Assembly: GCA_030624805.1 (NCBI GenBank)
Contig: JAUXJL010000100.1
Coordinates: 1 to 7,124, forward strand
Direction of reading: 5' to 3'
DNA: 7,124 bases
Source: Acidimicrobiia bacterium
Lineage (GTDB): Bacteria; Actinomycetota; Acidimicrobiia; Spongiisociales; SHLN01
Shown: piece after piece, positions 1-5,568 of the stretch
Layout: each line of letters starts with the position of its first letter
Numbering within the stretch: the first letter of the stretch is position 1
Made by a program: the position numbers and the translations under genes
The notes under the pieces: model-generated
What the model was told of the DNA's origin: nothing
Database searches by the model: none
The model's input: only the letters and a program-made list of their open reading frames with translations

Positions 1-27
1 GATGACCGAGAGCGAAACGGCCCGGCA

Positions 28-33
28 TAGAGT
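28..33 (+). promoter_or_regulatory. Putative -10 box of a leaderless promoter for the lipoprotein gene
   Basis: The hexamer TAGAGT fits the actinobacterial -10 consensus TANNNT and is followed by six bases (ACGGCC) and then the GTG start at 40. That spacing would put the transcription start on or next to the start codon, giving a leaderless mRNA. No Shine-Dalgarno sequence lies just before the GTG, which agrees. The -35 region would lie near the window edge, and no clear match is visible. Similar boxes precede the other two + strand genes. Confidence 0.5.
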
Positions 34-39
34 ACGGCC

Positions 40-1293
40 GTGAAGACCATCAGACCCCTGGGCGGCATGCTCGTCGTGGCGCTCGCGCTGGCTGCGTGCG
101 GAGGATCGGCTGGCGACACCACAACAACATCCTCTGCACCGGACCCACCGTCCGGGGCAACGGACGGCGGCACTGATGGAACAACAGCCACCACCGCTGA
201 TCGCGACTTAGCGCCGCTGGTAGGGCTGCGCCTCGAACGCATGACCGAGGACATTCCCCGCCCCACCATGATTCTGTCGGCTCCGGGAGACGATTTCCTC
301 TACTTCGTCGATCAGCTCGGAACGATCCGTGTGTTCGACACCGCCGATAACAACCTCCCGGATCGCATGATCAACATCCGCGACATCGTCGGGGCAGCTG
401 GGATCGAGCAAGGACTGCTTGGTATGGCCTTTCATCCCGGGTATGCCGACAACGGGCGCTTCTTTTTGTATTACACGGACAAGGCCGGAAGCCGCACACT
501 GGCCGAATACACCGTCTCCAGTCACGACCCGCCCATTGCCGACCCGGGGTCGGCTCGTGTGCTCTTCACGCGACCCCAGCCGACCGACGAGCCACGGCAC
601 TACGGCGGCATGCTCAAGTTCGGCCCCGACGGATACCTGTACGTGACCCTCGGCGACGGGGCAGCCGCCAGCGTCAACGGCCAGGACCCCGGCACCATCT
701 TCGGTGCCATTCTGCGACTCGACGTCGACGGGGGAGATCCCTACGGCATCCCCCCCGACAACCCGTTCGTGAATGGCGGCGGAGCCCCCGAAGTGTGGGC
801 CTACGGATTGCGCAACCCGTGGCGATTCGACATCGATCCCATTACCGAGCTGCTCTATGTGGCCGATGTCGGCCAGGCGGCCCTCGAAGAAGTAAACGTT
901 GTTCCCCTCGATGGCGGGGGCTACAACTTCGGCTGGGACATTCTCGAGGGCTCGCGGTGCTTTCGACAGCCCGGCTGTGATGTCAGCGGGCTCACCGCAG
1001 GGGTCGTGGAGTACGACCATTCCGAAGGCTGCTCTATCACCGGCGGCGTCGTATACCGGGGGGACCTCATTCCCGAGCTACAGGGGCACTACTTCTATTC
1101 CGATTGGTGCACTGGCCTGGTTCGCAGCTTCCTGTTTGGCGACGGCCAGGCCACCGACCAGCGTGACTGGACCGGCGATTTCGCCGAGGTTGGCCTTGCC
1201 CAGATAAACGTATGGGGGGTCGACAGCGGCGGCGAGATGTACGTCGGTACCTTTGATGGTGTCATCTATAGGGTCCTGCCCGTCCGGGGCTAG
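40..1293 (+). CDS. PQQ-dependent sugar (glucose/sorbosone) dehydrogenase-family lipoprotein
   Basis: This 417-residue secreted protein resembles the soluble PQQ glucose dehydrogenase / aldose sugar dehydrogenase family (GSDH beta-propeller), whose members oxidise sugars using PQQ outside the cytoplasm. Residues 1-20 form a lipoprotein signal ending in the lipobox LALAAC, with Cys20 as the lipidated residue. A Thr/Ser/Gly/Asp-rich linker follows to about residue 55. The propeller shows the family strings EQGLLGMAFHP, HYGGMLKFGPDGYLYVTLGD, LRNPWRFD and GGYNFGWDILEG; His187 sits where the family's catalytic His is expected. Four cysteines in the C-terminal third (GSRCFRQPGC, EGCSITGG, DWCTG) could form disulfides. 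The start is a GTG chosen because it gives the full signal peptide and lies 6 bases after a TANNNT box. The substrate cannot be told from sequence, and many relatives have no proven sugar dehydrogenase activity. It looks monocistronic and unrelated to the microcompartment operon. Confidence 0.88.
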   Translation: MKTIRPLGGMLVVALALAACGGSAGDTTTTSSAPDPPSGATDGGTDGTTATTADRDLAPLVGLRLERMTEDIPRPTMILSAPGDDFLYFVDQLGTIRVFDTADNNLPDRMINIRDIVGAAGIEQGLLGMAFHPGYADNGRFFLYYTDKAGSRTLAEYTVSSHDPPIADPGSARVLFTRPQPTDEPRHYGGMLKFGPDGYLYVTLGDGAAASVNGQDPGTIFGAILRLDVDGGDPYGIPPDNPFVNGGGAPEVWAYGLRNPWRFDIDPITELLYVADVGQAALEEVNVVPLDGGGYNFGWDILEGSRCFRQPGCDVSGLTAGVVEYDHSEGCSITGGVVYRGDLIPELQGHYFYSDWCTGLVRSFLFGDGQATDQRDWTGDFAEVGLAQINVWGVDSGGEMYVGTFDGVIYRVLPVRG

Positions 1294-1335
1294 CGGTCTT
1301 CGCGAAAAACCACCCAGACCGATAGGGTGCGGGCC

Positions 1336-1407
1336 ATGACCTCCCAGCAGATTGGCGTCCTGCGCGAGCAGTACCTCCATGCCGGACCGATAGGGTGCGG
1401 GCCATGA
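1336..1407 (+). other. Mini-ORF 1 (23 codons) in repeat unit 1
   Basis: ATG at 1336 opens a frame whose first 16 residues (MTSQQIGVLREQYLHA) match the N-terminus of the downstream protein with one change, His to Tyr at residue 13. It then runs through the repeat junction and stops at TGA 1405-1407. That stop overlaps the next ATG (1404-1406) as ATGA, the arrangement typical of translational coupling. It is seen directly in the sequence; whether it is translated is unknown. It may simply be a by-product of the duplication. Confidence 0.4.
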
Positions 1408-1475
1408 TCTCCCAGCAGATTGGCGTCCTGCGCGAGCAGCACCTCCATGCCGGACCGATAGGGTGCGGGCCATGA
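1404..1475 (+). other. Mini-ORF 2 (23 codons) in repeat unit 2
   Basis: ATG at 1404 opens a second copy of the same frame, starting MISQQIGVLREQHLHAG because of the C to T change in this unit. It ends with TGA at 1473-1475, again overlapping the next ATG (1472-1474), the proposed start of the full-length gene. The two mini-ORFs therefore form a chain of ATGA overlaps leading into the real gene. Translation is unproven. Confidence 0.4.
1459..1464 (+). promoter_or_regulatory. Putative -10 box TAGGGT, repeated in each 68-bp unit
   Basis: TAGGGT matches TANNNT and is followed by GCGGGCC and the ATG at 1472. Identical boxes occur at 1323-1328 and 1391-1396 in units 1 and 2, each seven bases before its own ATG. 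If functional, the gene would have three tandem leaderless promoters. The in-frame GTG at 1463 lies inside this box, which argues for the ATG at 1472 as the start. No convincing -35 element is seen. Confidence 0.45.
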
Positions 1476-2149
1476 CCTCCCAGCAGATTGGCGTCCTGCG
1501 CGAGCAGCACCTCCATGCAGCGCTCAAGGAATGGTATCGGGAAGAGGGCGATCTTCTCGAGGTGGGCGTCGGCGGATTCGTCATCGACCTGGTGCGCGGC
1601 GACCTGCTCATCGAGATCCAGACCAGGGGTTTCTCTTCGATGCGACGCAAGTTGGACCGACTGCTCGACGAGCACCCTTTCCGGCTCGTGCATCCGGTTG
1701 CCGCCGAGAAGTGGATCCGTAAGATCGATGAGGCTGGCTGTGAGGTGTCCCGGCGTCGGTCCCCTAAGCGGGGAATCGCGGCCGACGTGGGCGCCGAGCT
1801 GGTTTCGTTCCCAGCACTGCTGAGTCATCCCAACTTCACCCTCGAGGTGCTGCTGGTACAGGAGGAGGAGGTGCGCCAACCCGACCCGACCGCCTGGCGT
1901 CGCAATGGGTGGAAGATTGTTGAGCGGAGGCTGGTGGGGATTCTCGAACGTGTTGTTTTCTCGCGTCCGGAGGATCTGGTTGGGTTGCTCCCGGGCGGCC
2001 TTCCAGATCCGTTCACCACTGCCGACCTCGCCTCCGGCCTCGGTCGGTCCCGCCACCTCGCTCAGGAGGTGGCCTATTGCCTCAGGGAAGCCGGCGTCCT
2101 GTCTGTAGAAGGCCGGTCCAAAGGAGGGATCGAGTACCGGCACCCCTGA
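1472..2149 (+). CDS. Conserved-looking protein of unknown function, possible PD-(D/E)XK-like core with C-terminal winged helix
   Basis: This is a soluble 225-residue protein with no signal peptide or membrane segment. I recognise the general pattern from uncharacterised bacterial proteins but cannot name a function. Residues 30-54 read as a beta-hairpin with Asp39, then Glu48-Ile-Gln50 (GGFVIDLVRGDLLIEIQT), after a helix rich in Glu and His. This spacing resembles the D...E-x-K core of PD-(D/E)XK nucleases with Gln in place of Lys, an inference only. A basic RRRSPKRG stretch lies near residue 100. Residues about 179-215 (DPFTTADLASGLG, then AQEVAYCLREAGVL) look like a winged helix that could bind DNA. 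The ATG at 1472 is preferred to the in-frame GTG at 1463 because it sits seven bases after a TAGGGT box and is the start copied in both upstream repeats. Its 5' end is triplicated upstream, which could affect its expression. Confidence 0.75.
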   Translation: MTSQQIGVLREQHLHAALKEWYREEGDLLEVGVGGFVIDLVRGDLLIEIQTRGFSSMRRKLDRLLDEHPFRLVHPVAAEKWIRKIDEAGCEVSRRRSPKRGIAADVGAELVSFPALLSHPNFTLEVLLVQEEEVRQPDPTAWRRNGWKIVERRLVGILERVVFSRPEDLVGLLPGGLPDPFTTADLASGLGRSRHLAQEVAYCLREAGVLSVEGRSKGGIEYRHP

Positions 2150-2187
2150 GTCAGAAACTAGACGTCGACTGCTTGACCATCCTGACC

Positions 2188-2193
2188 TACGCT
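2188..2193 (+). promoter_or_regulatory. Putative -10 box of a leaderless promoter for the acetyltransferase gene
   Basis: TACGCT fits TANNNT and lies seven bases before the ATG at 2201, the same geometry as the other two + strand genes. No Shine-Dalgarno sequence is present before the ATG. A TTGACC at 2173-2178 is too close (9 bases) to serve as its -35 box. The 51 bases between 2149 and 2201 show no clear terminator for the preceding gene. Confidence 0.45.
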
Positions 2194-2200
2194 CTGCTTC

Positions 2201-2677
2201 ATGACTGAGCTCACAGTGCGGGTCGTCACCGAAGCCGACATCCGCGACTTCGCCGCCTGGCGGCACGAGGCACCCTATGACGTATACAACATCACTGGAG
2301 ATTCTGACAAGGCGGTCGAATATTTCCTACGTCCGTCGACCAACTGCCACGTGCTCGTCGAGGATGGCGAGCTGGCGGGATTCTTTACTTTCGGCTTCGA
2401 CGCCCAGGTGCCAGGCGGGGACTACTCGACGCCGGCTCGCGACATTGGCCTCGGCGTCAAGCCGTCGCGGACCGGCCAGGGTCTGGGCCGGGGGTTCGCC
2501 GGAGCCGTCGTGGAATATGCCCGCGACGGGGCCGAACGTTTGCGGGTGACGATTGCCACCGGGAATCGGCGGGCGGTGCGAGTGTGGTCTGGCATGGGCT
2601 TCACGGAGATCCAACGGTTCGAGTCGCCCCAAACCGTCATGGGCAGCAATGAGTTCGTCGTTCTCGAGAGTCCTTAG
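2201..2677 (+). CDS. GNAT-family N-acetyltransferase
   Basis: This 158-residue protein has the single-domain length and layout of the Gcn5-related acetyltransferases, which move an acetyl group from acetyl-CoA to an amine. The acetyl-CoA loop (motif A) is clear: DIGLGVKPSRTGQGLG, with R90-T-G-Q-G-L-G96 matching the R/QxxGxG/A pyrophosphate-binding signature. A helix follows, then the motif B pattern ATGNRRAVRVWSGMGF (Asn122, then Trp129 and Gly-Met-Gly-Phe), where an Asn and an aromatic residue are usual. The substrate is unknown; the family acts on proteins, antibiotics, polyamines and small metabolites. It is cytoplasmic, with no signal peptide. It converges on the microcompartment operon: its TAG (2675-2677) overlaps the TAA of the opposite-strand BMC-P gene. 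A functional link to the microcompartment is not evident. Confidence 0.88.
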   Translation: MTELTVRVVTEADIRDFAAWRHEAPYDVYNITGDSDKAVEYFLRPSTNCHVLVEDGELAGFFTFGFDAQVPGGDYSTPARDIGLGVKPSRTGQGLGRGFAGAVVEYARDGAERLRVTIATGNRRAVRVWSGMGFTEIQRFESPQTVMGSNEFVVLESP

Positions 2678-2943
2678 CCGACGTCCACTTCGTCGACGAT
2701 CCCGACCACCAGCGCCCTGATCGGGGCAACCGCTTCGCCGAGGATCTGTCGAGCCGAGCTGCCCTCATCCAGGATGAGGACCATATCGCCCGCTCCGGCA
2801 TGGATCGTGTCGGCGGCGATGGTGTAGTCACCGGTTGGCTCGCCGTCCGGTGTAATGAGATCGCACAGCAGGAGCTTGCGTCCATCGAATATCGGACTGT
2901 TGATGGTCGATACGACCGTCCCGGCTACCCGCCCGATCTTCAT
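2674..2943 (-). CDS. BMC-P pentameric vertex shell protein (EutN/CcmL/PduN family), third copy
   Basis: This 89-residue protein caps the vertices of an icosahedral microcompartment shell as a pentamer. The family shows in the N-terminal MKIGRVAGTVVST strand, the central EPTGDYTIAADTIHAGAGDMVLI segment (usual pattern D.vGAG.Gd.Vlv), the GSSAR turn and the C-terminal hydrophobic VVGIVDEVDV strand. The length is typical. The ATG overlaps the stop of the preceding BMC-P gene by four bases (ATGA), so translation is probably coupled; only a weak Shine-Dalgarno is seen. It is the last gene of the operon. The insert TINSPIFDGRKLL is more divergent than the EK.P.LEG stretch of its two paralogues, hinting at a specialised vertex or a different partner. 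Confidence 0.93.
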   Translation of the reverse strand: MKIGRVAGTVVSTINSPIFDGRKLLLCDLITPDGEPTGDYTIAADTIHAGAGDMVLILDEGSSARQILGEAVAPIRALVVGIVDEVDVG

Positions 2944-3209
2944 GCCAGGCTCACGTCATCCACGATGCCGACTATGGCGTGGTCGACGGGCACGAACGGA
3001 TTCGGCATCGCCTGGGCGGCTTCCCGGGACCCGACCACGTAGACCAGCTCGCCCGGCCCGGCCATGTGCACGCCGTCGGCGGCGACGACGGTGTCGCCCG
3101 ACGGCTCCTGGTGTTTGTCGAGCATTTCGACGATTAGGAACTTGACCCCCTCGAGGTCGGGGGTCTTTTCGGATGCGACCACCGTGCCGATCACCCGCCC
3201 GAGCTTCAC
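2940..3209 (-). CDS. BMC-P pentameric vertex shell protein (EutN/CcmL/PduN family), second copy
   Basis: This 89-residue vertex protein begins MKLGRVIGTVVASEKTPDLEG, the standard first strand and loop of the family. It continues with GDTVVAADGVHMAGPGELVYVVGS and ends in AIVGIVDDVSLA. The start codon is GTG (3209-3207), overlapping the TGA of the upstream shell trimer gene as GTGA, with an AGGA about six bases upstream. In the D.vGAG.Ge.V pattern the usual Gly-Ala-Gly reads His-Met-Ala-Gly-Pro-Gly, a small deviation. It lies between the PduT-like trimer gene and the third BMC-P gene, overlapping both by four bases, which points to coupled translation. Confidence 0.93.
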   Translation of the reverse strand: MKLGRVIGTVVASEKTPDLEGVKFLIVEMLDKHQEPSGDTVVAADGVHMAGPGELVYVVGSREAAQAMPNPFVPVDHAIVGIVDDVSLA

Positions 3210-3796
3210 TTCTCATCCTGACTGTGGATGCGGTCAGAGAAGAACGAACCGGCCACGATGTCTTCTCGCATCTCATCATGGAGCTGGGGGACCACTACAT
3301 GGGCTACGAGCTGTTGAGAGGTAATCGCGGCCACGCCGGCTGCAACTGCGGCCTCCACCTGCGACAGGACACCTCCGACGAGGGCGTAGCCCTTGCCCCC
3401 GAGGCCGTCGGCCATCTCGATCTGGGCCATTGTCACTGTGGCACCCTTGACTGCCGCGTCGGCAGCTTTGACAACGGCTGACACGGTGCGGGTTTCGATC
3501 ACTCCGAGAGCTTCGGCTTCATCGAACCTGCGCCCGCCTCGCAGGGCGGCCACGACATCAGGGTGCACATCTGGCAGGAAGACGGTGTCGAGGGTGGCGT
3601 CGCCTCCCAGAGTCAGGCCCGCCGCCAGTGACTCTTCAACGCTTGCCACATCGCCGGCGATGAGGACGAGATACTTGCCCGGCTGGACGGTTCCTGAGTA
3701 GATGAGCCCGAGTGGCGCTCGCTTCACCATTGCGTCGCCTGCTTCGATTCCGACCGCGATGGAATCGAACTCGAGGAGTGCGAGTGCTGGGTTCAC
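3206..3796 (-). CDS. PduT-like tandem-domain BMC shell trimer (BMC-T) without the Fe-S cysteine
   Basis: This 196-residue protein has two BMC domains in tandem and should form pseudohexameric trimers in the shell facet. It aligns by eye along its length with PduT as I remember it. Domain 1 begins ALALLEFDSIAVGIEAGDAM, and domain 2 (from about residue 95) has ALGVIETRTVSAVVKAADAAVK and GLGGKGYALVGG. PduT carries a 4Fe-4S cluster at its three-fold pore through Cys38 (context TICPGKF). Here the same place reads TVQPGKY: residue 38 is Gln (CAG, 3685-3683), and no other Cys is present. The pore is therefore probably open to metabolites rather than redox-active. The GTG at 3796 is chosen because domain homology starts there and it lies seven bases after the aldehyde dehydrogenase stop. 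Starting at 3958 would add 54 low-complexity residues overlapping that enzyme. Confidence 0.9.
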   Translation of the reverse strand: MNPALALLEFDSIAVGIEAGDAMVKRAPLGLIYSGTVQPGKYLVLIAGDVASVEESLAAGLTLGGDATLDTVFLPDVHPDVVAALRGGRRFDEAEALGVIETRTVSAVVKAADAAVKGATVTMAQIEMADGLGGKGYALVGGVLSQVEAAVAAGVAAITSQQLVAHVVVPQLHDEMREDIVAGSFFSDRIHSQDEK

Positions 3797-3803
3797 GCCC
3801 CGA

Positions 3804-5264
3804 CTATACGATCCGGAGAGCGCCGACGACCGTGACCCGCCGTGCCCGCGAGAAGGTGCGAGGTCGGGTAAGCCCGTCACCGGTCGGGCTGGCGATGGAG
3901 AAGGATGTGAACCCCTCACCCCCTTCCCCGAGACCTGAGAAATTGGAGCTGTTGGCAACGAAGATAGAGCAATTCATAGCGACGGCCATCCGGGTGATGC
4001 GCTCGACGTTTGTTGAGTGGATGGAGGCCGTGTGCCGGAAGCCGTGCTCGGACTTAACCGCGAGATCAATTGCCTGGTCAATCGAACGGACCCTCGTCAC
4101 GGGCATAACGGGCATCATTTGTTCGGTCCACACCAGGCTGTGTTCGTTGGGGACTTCGGCTACGACGAGGCGGATCCGGTCGACATCCACTTGCACGCCG
4201 ATCTCGGCGAGGATTGTGGCGGCGCTCTTCCCGATCCAGGCCCGGTTGATGACGCCCGGCTTGTTGGGTGGGCCGAGCTCGTCGAAGATGACCCGTTCGA
4301 GTTTGCGGAGCTCGTGCTCCTTCAATACGTAGGCACCGGCCCTGCCCATCTCCTGTACCAATCGATCGGCGATCGACTCGACCGCGATAGTTGTCTTCTC
4401 ATCGGTGCAAATGACATTGTTGTCAAAGCTGCCTCCGGCAACGATGGAGCGGGCCGCATTCTGAATCTCGGCCGTCTCGTCCACAACGGCCGGCGGATTG
4501 CCGGGACCGGCTGCGATGGCTCGTTTGTCGGTCTTGAGAGCCTCGCGGACCACCGCCGGCCCCCCGGTGACAAGCAGAACCCGAACATCGGGGTGGTGCA
4601 TGAGCTCCTGGGCACTGGCGATGGTGGGGGTGGGGATCGCCGTGATGAGGTTTGGGGGCCCGCCGGCGGAGACAATCGCCCGGTTGAGGAGCCGAATGTT
4701 CTCGGCCGATACTTTCTTGGCGTTTGGATGGACGTTGAAGACACAGGCGTTGCCTGCCGAGATCACCGAGATGGTGTTGTTGATAATGGTGGATGTTGGG
4801 TTGGTGGTTGGAGTGATGGCCCCAACTACCCCGAAAGGAGCCCATTCGGTCACCATCATCCCGGTGTCCCCGGTGACCGCTTCTGGCTCGAGGTCCTCTG
4901 GACCCGGTGTTTTGGCGGCGACCAGGCGGTTCTTTACGATCTTGTCCTCCGGGCGCCCCAACCCGGTCTCCTGATAGGCCATGTGGGCGAGGCGCTCGGC
5001 TTCCTCCAGCATGGCTTTCCGAATGGCGTCCACGACTGCGTAGCGGCCCCCGAGGCCGATTCGCTGGTATTCGTGGAAGGCACGCAAGGCGGCGGCTACC
5101 GCGAGGTCGATGGTTTGAAAAATGCCGTCACCCAACTCGACATCGGCAATGTCATCGAGCTCGGCCTGAGCGCTGAGTCCCGCACCCGAGTCGCCTGCGG
5201 CGTCTAGGCGCCCCCGTACCCGTTCGATGATCGCCTGAATCTCACGCTCGTCGACGGCGCTCAC
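3804..5264 (-). CDS. CoA-acylating aldehyde dehydrogenase, PduP/EutE-like microcompartment enzyme
   Basis: This 486-residue enzyme should oxidise an aldehyde, here probably acetaldehyde, with NAD+ and CoA to the acyl-CoA and NADH. The catalytic Cys286 lies in GGSFDNNVICTDEK, the PduP-type active-site string. GAITPTTNPTSTIINN (148-163) carries the conserved Asn155, and LLVTGGPAVV and AAGPGNPPAVVDETA are cofactor-site segments. The C-terminus (GLGEGGEGFTSFSIASPTGDGLTRPRTF) also matches PduP-type enzymes. Residues 4-20 form an amphipathic helix followed by a Gly/Ala/Ser linker, the layout of an encapsulation peptide. The GTG at 5264 is preferred because GAGGG lies seven bases before it and it starts ten bases after the preceding BMC-P stop; the ATG at 5318 would overlap that gene and add 18 residues. 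It sits amid shell genes and downstream of deoC, which makes acetaldehyde, so acetaldehyde is the likely substrate. Confidence 0.93.
   Translation of the reverse strand: MSAVDEREIQAIIERVRGRLDAAGDSGAGLSAQAELDDIADVELGDGIFQTIDLAVAAALRAFHEYQRIGLGGRYAVVDAIRKAMLEEAERLAHMAYQETGLGRPEDKIVKNRLVAAKTPGPEDLEPEAVTGDTGMMVTEWAPFGVVGAITPTTNPTSTIINNTISVISAGNACVFNVHPNAKKVSAENIRLLNRAIVSAGGPPNLITAIPTPTIASAQELMHHPDVRVLLVTGGPAVVREALKTDKRAIAAGPGNPPAVVDETAEIQNAARSIVAGGSFDNNVICTDEKTTIAVESIADRLVQEMGRAGAYVLKEHELRKLERVIFDELGPPNKPGVINRAWIGKSAATILAEIGVQVDVDRIRLVVAEVPNEHSLVWTEQMMPVMPVTRVRSIDQAIDLAVKSEHGFRHTASIHSTNVERITRMAVAMNCSIFVANSSNFSGLGEGGEGFTSFSIASPTGDGLTRPRTFSRARRVTVVGALRIV
5205..5255 (-). other. Putative encapsulation peptide at the N-terminus of the aldehyde dehydrogenase
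   Basis: Residues 4-20 (VDEREIQAIIERVRGRL) can form a short amphipathic helix with Ile9, Ile12, Ile13, Val16 and Leu20 along one face and charged residues on the other. A flexible stretch (DAAGDSGAG) then leads to the enzyme domain. PduP and other BMC enzymes use such N-terminal helices to bind shell proteins or aggregate as cargo. The role here is inferred from position and pattern. Confidence 0.7.
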
Positions 5265-5274
5265 CTGTGAGCCC

Positions 5275-5562
5275 TCACTTGTGATACTTCTCCTCGCCGT
5301 TGACCTCCCAGGTGTCAACGATGGCCATGATCACCGCGTCACATGGCCGCCCATCGGTGGCCTCGGTCTGACGGGCCGAGCTGCCGGTAGCGTACATGAC
5401 GACTTCGCCGACCCCGGCCCCAACCGCGTCGACCGCTACCACGTACGAGCCGGTTTCTTCGTTGTCGGTGCTCAGCTGGCTGAGCACGCGAAACGACAAA
5501 CCTTCCAGGGTCGGCTCCTTTTCGGTAGCGACCAGTGTCCCGGCGACGCGTGCGAGCAGCAT
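5275..5562 (-). CDS. BMC-P pentameric vertex shell protein (EutN/CcmL/PduN family), first copy
   Basis: This 95-residue vertex protein starts MLLARVAGTLVATEKEPTLEG. It carries the family core GSYVVAVDAVGAGVGEVVMYATGSSARQT and the closing strand AVIMAIVDTWEV. It has the most canonical GAG.GE.V signature of the three BMC-P proteins here. It alone has a polar C-terminal tail (NGEEKYHK), about six residues longer than the others. The ATG lies six bases after the BMC-H stop. No strong Shine-Dalgarno is seen, so translation may depend on ribosomes leaving the BMC-H gene, which would suit the low copy number of vertices. Confidence 0.95.
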   Translation of the reverse strand: MLLARVAGTLVATEKEPTLEGLSFRVLSQLSTDNEETGSYVVAVDAVGAGVGEVVMYATGSSARQTEATDGRPCDAVIMAIVDTWEVNGEEKYHK

Positions 5563-5568
5563 CCGGAG

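Larger units (their letters stand above)
1317..1518 (+). repeat. Three tandem copies of a 68-bp unit covering a gene start
   Basis: Unit 1 is 1317-1384, unit 2 is 1385-1452, and unit 3 is 1453-1518, where similarity breaks off inside the next gene. The copies are nearly identical. The differences seen are C to T at 1408 in unit 2 (ATGATCTCC instead of ATGACCTCC) and T at 1372 in unit 1 (CAGTAC instead of CAGCAC). Each unit holds a TAGGGT box, seven bases, an ATG, and about 15 codons matching the N-terminus of the gene at 1472. The period is not a multiple of three (3x22+2), so no frame reads in register through all units. There are no spacers, so this is not CRISPR. It looks like local tandem duplication of the 5' end of the downstream gene. 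Confidence 0.95.

Noticed and set aside
208..1020. - strand open frame (270 codons) opposite the sugar dehydrogenase-like gene
   Set aside because: It is antisense to a gene with a signal peptide, lipobox and propeller motifs. The translation looks like high-GC noise.
1294..1322. Rho-independent terminator after the lipoprotein gene
   Set aside because: GGTCT (1295-1299) and AGACC (1316-1320) can pair, but the stem is only five bases with a 16-base loop and no T-tract follows.
1317..1518. CRISPR array
   Set aside because: The 68-bp units are directly adjacent with no unique spacers, and they match the coding start of the next gene.
1262..2266. - strand open frame (334 codons) across the 68-bp repeats and the 1472 gene
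   Set aside because: It shadows the repeats and the well-formed + strand gene, shows no domain pattern, and its apparent internal peptide repeats come only from the DNA repeat.
3797..3958. Upstream ATG start (3958) for the PduT-like trimer
   Set aside because: It would add 54 residues rich in Ser, Pro, Gly and Arg, overlap the aldehyde dehydrogenase C-terminus, and precede the point where BMC homology begins. GTG 3796 fits better.
4017..5207. Long + strand open frame (396 codons) opposite the aldehyde dehydrogenase gene
   Set aside because: It is antisense to a gene with clear family motifs throughout. Its translation has no recognisable domain, and long antisense frames are common in high-GC coding DNA.
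5265..5318. Upstream ATG start (5318) for the aldehyde dehydrogenase
   Set aside because: The extra 18 residues overlap the BMC-P gene and do not resemble a PduP N-terminus. GTG 5264 has a Shine-Dalgarno and puts the amphipathic helix at the N-terminus.
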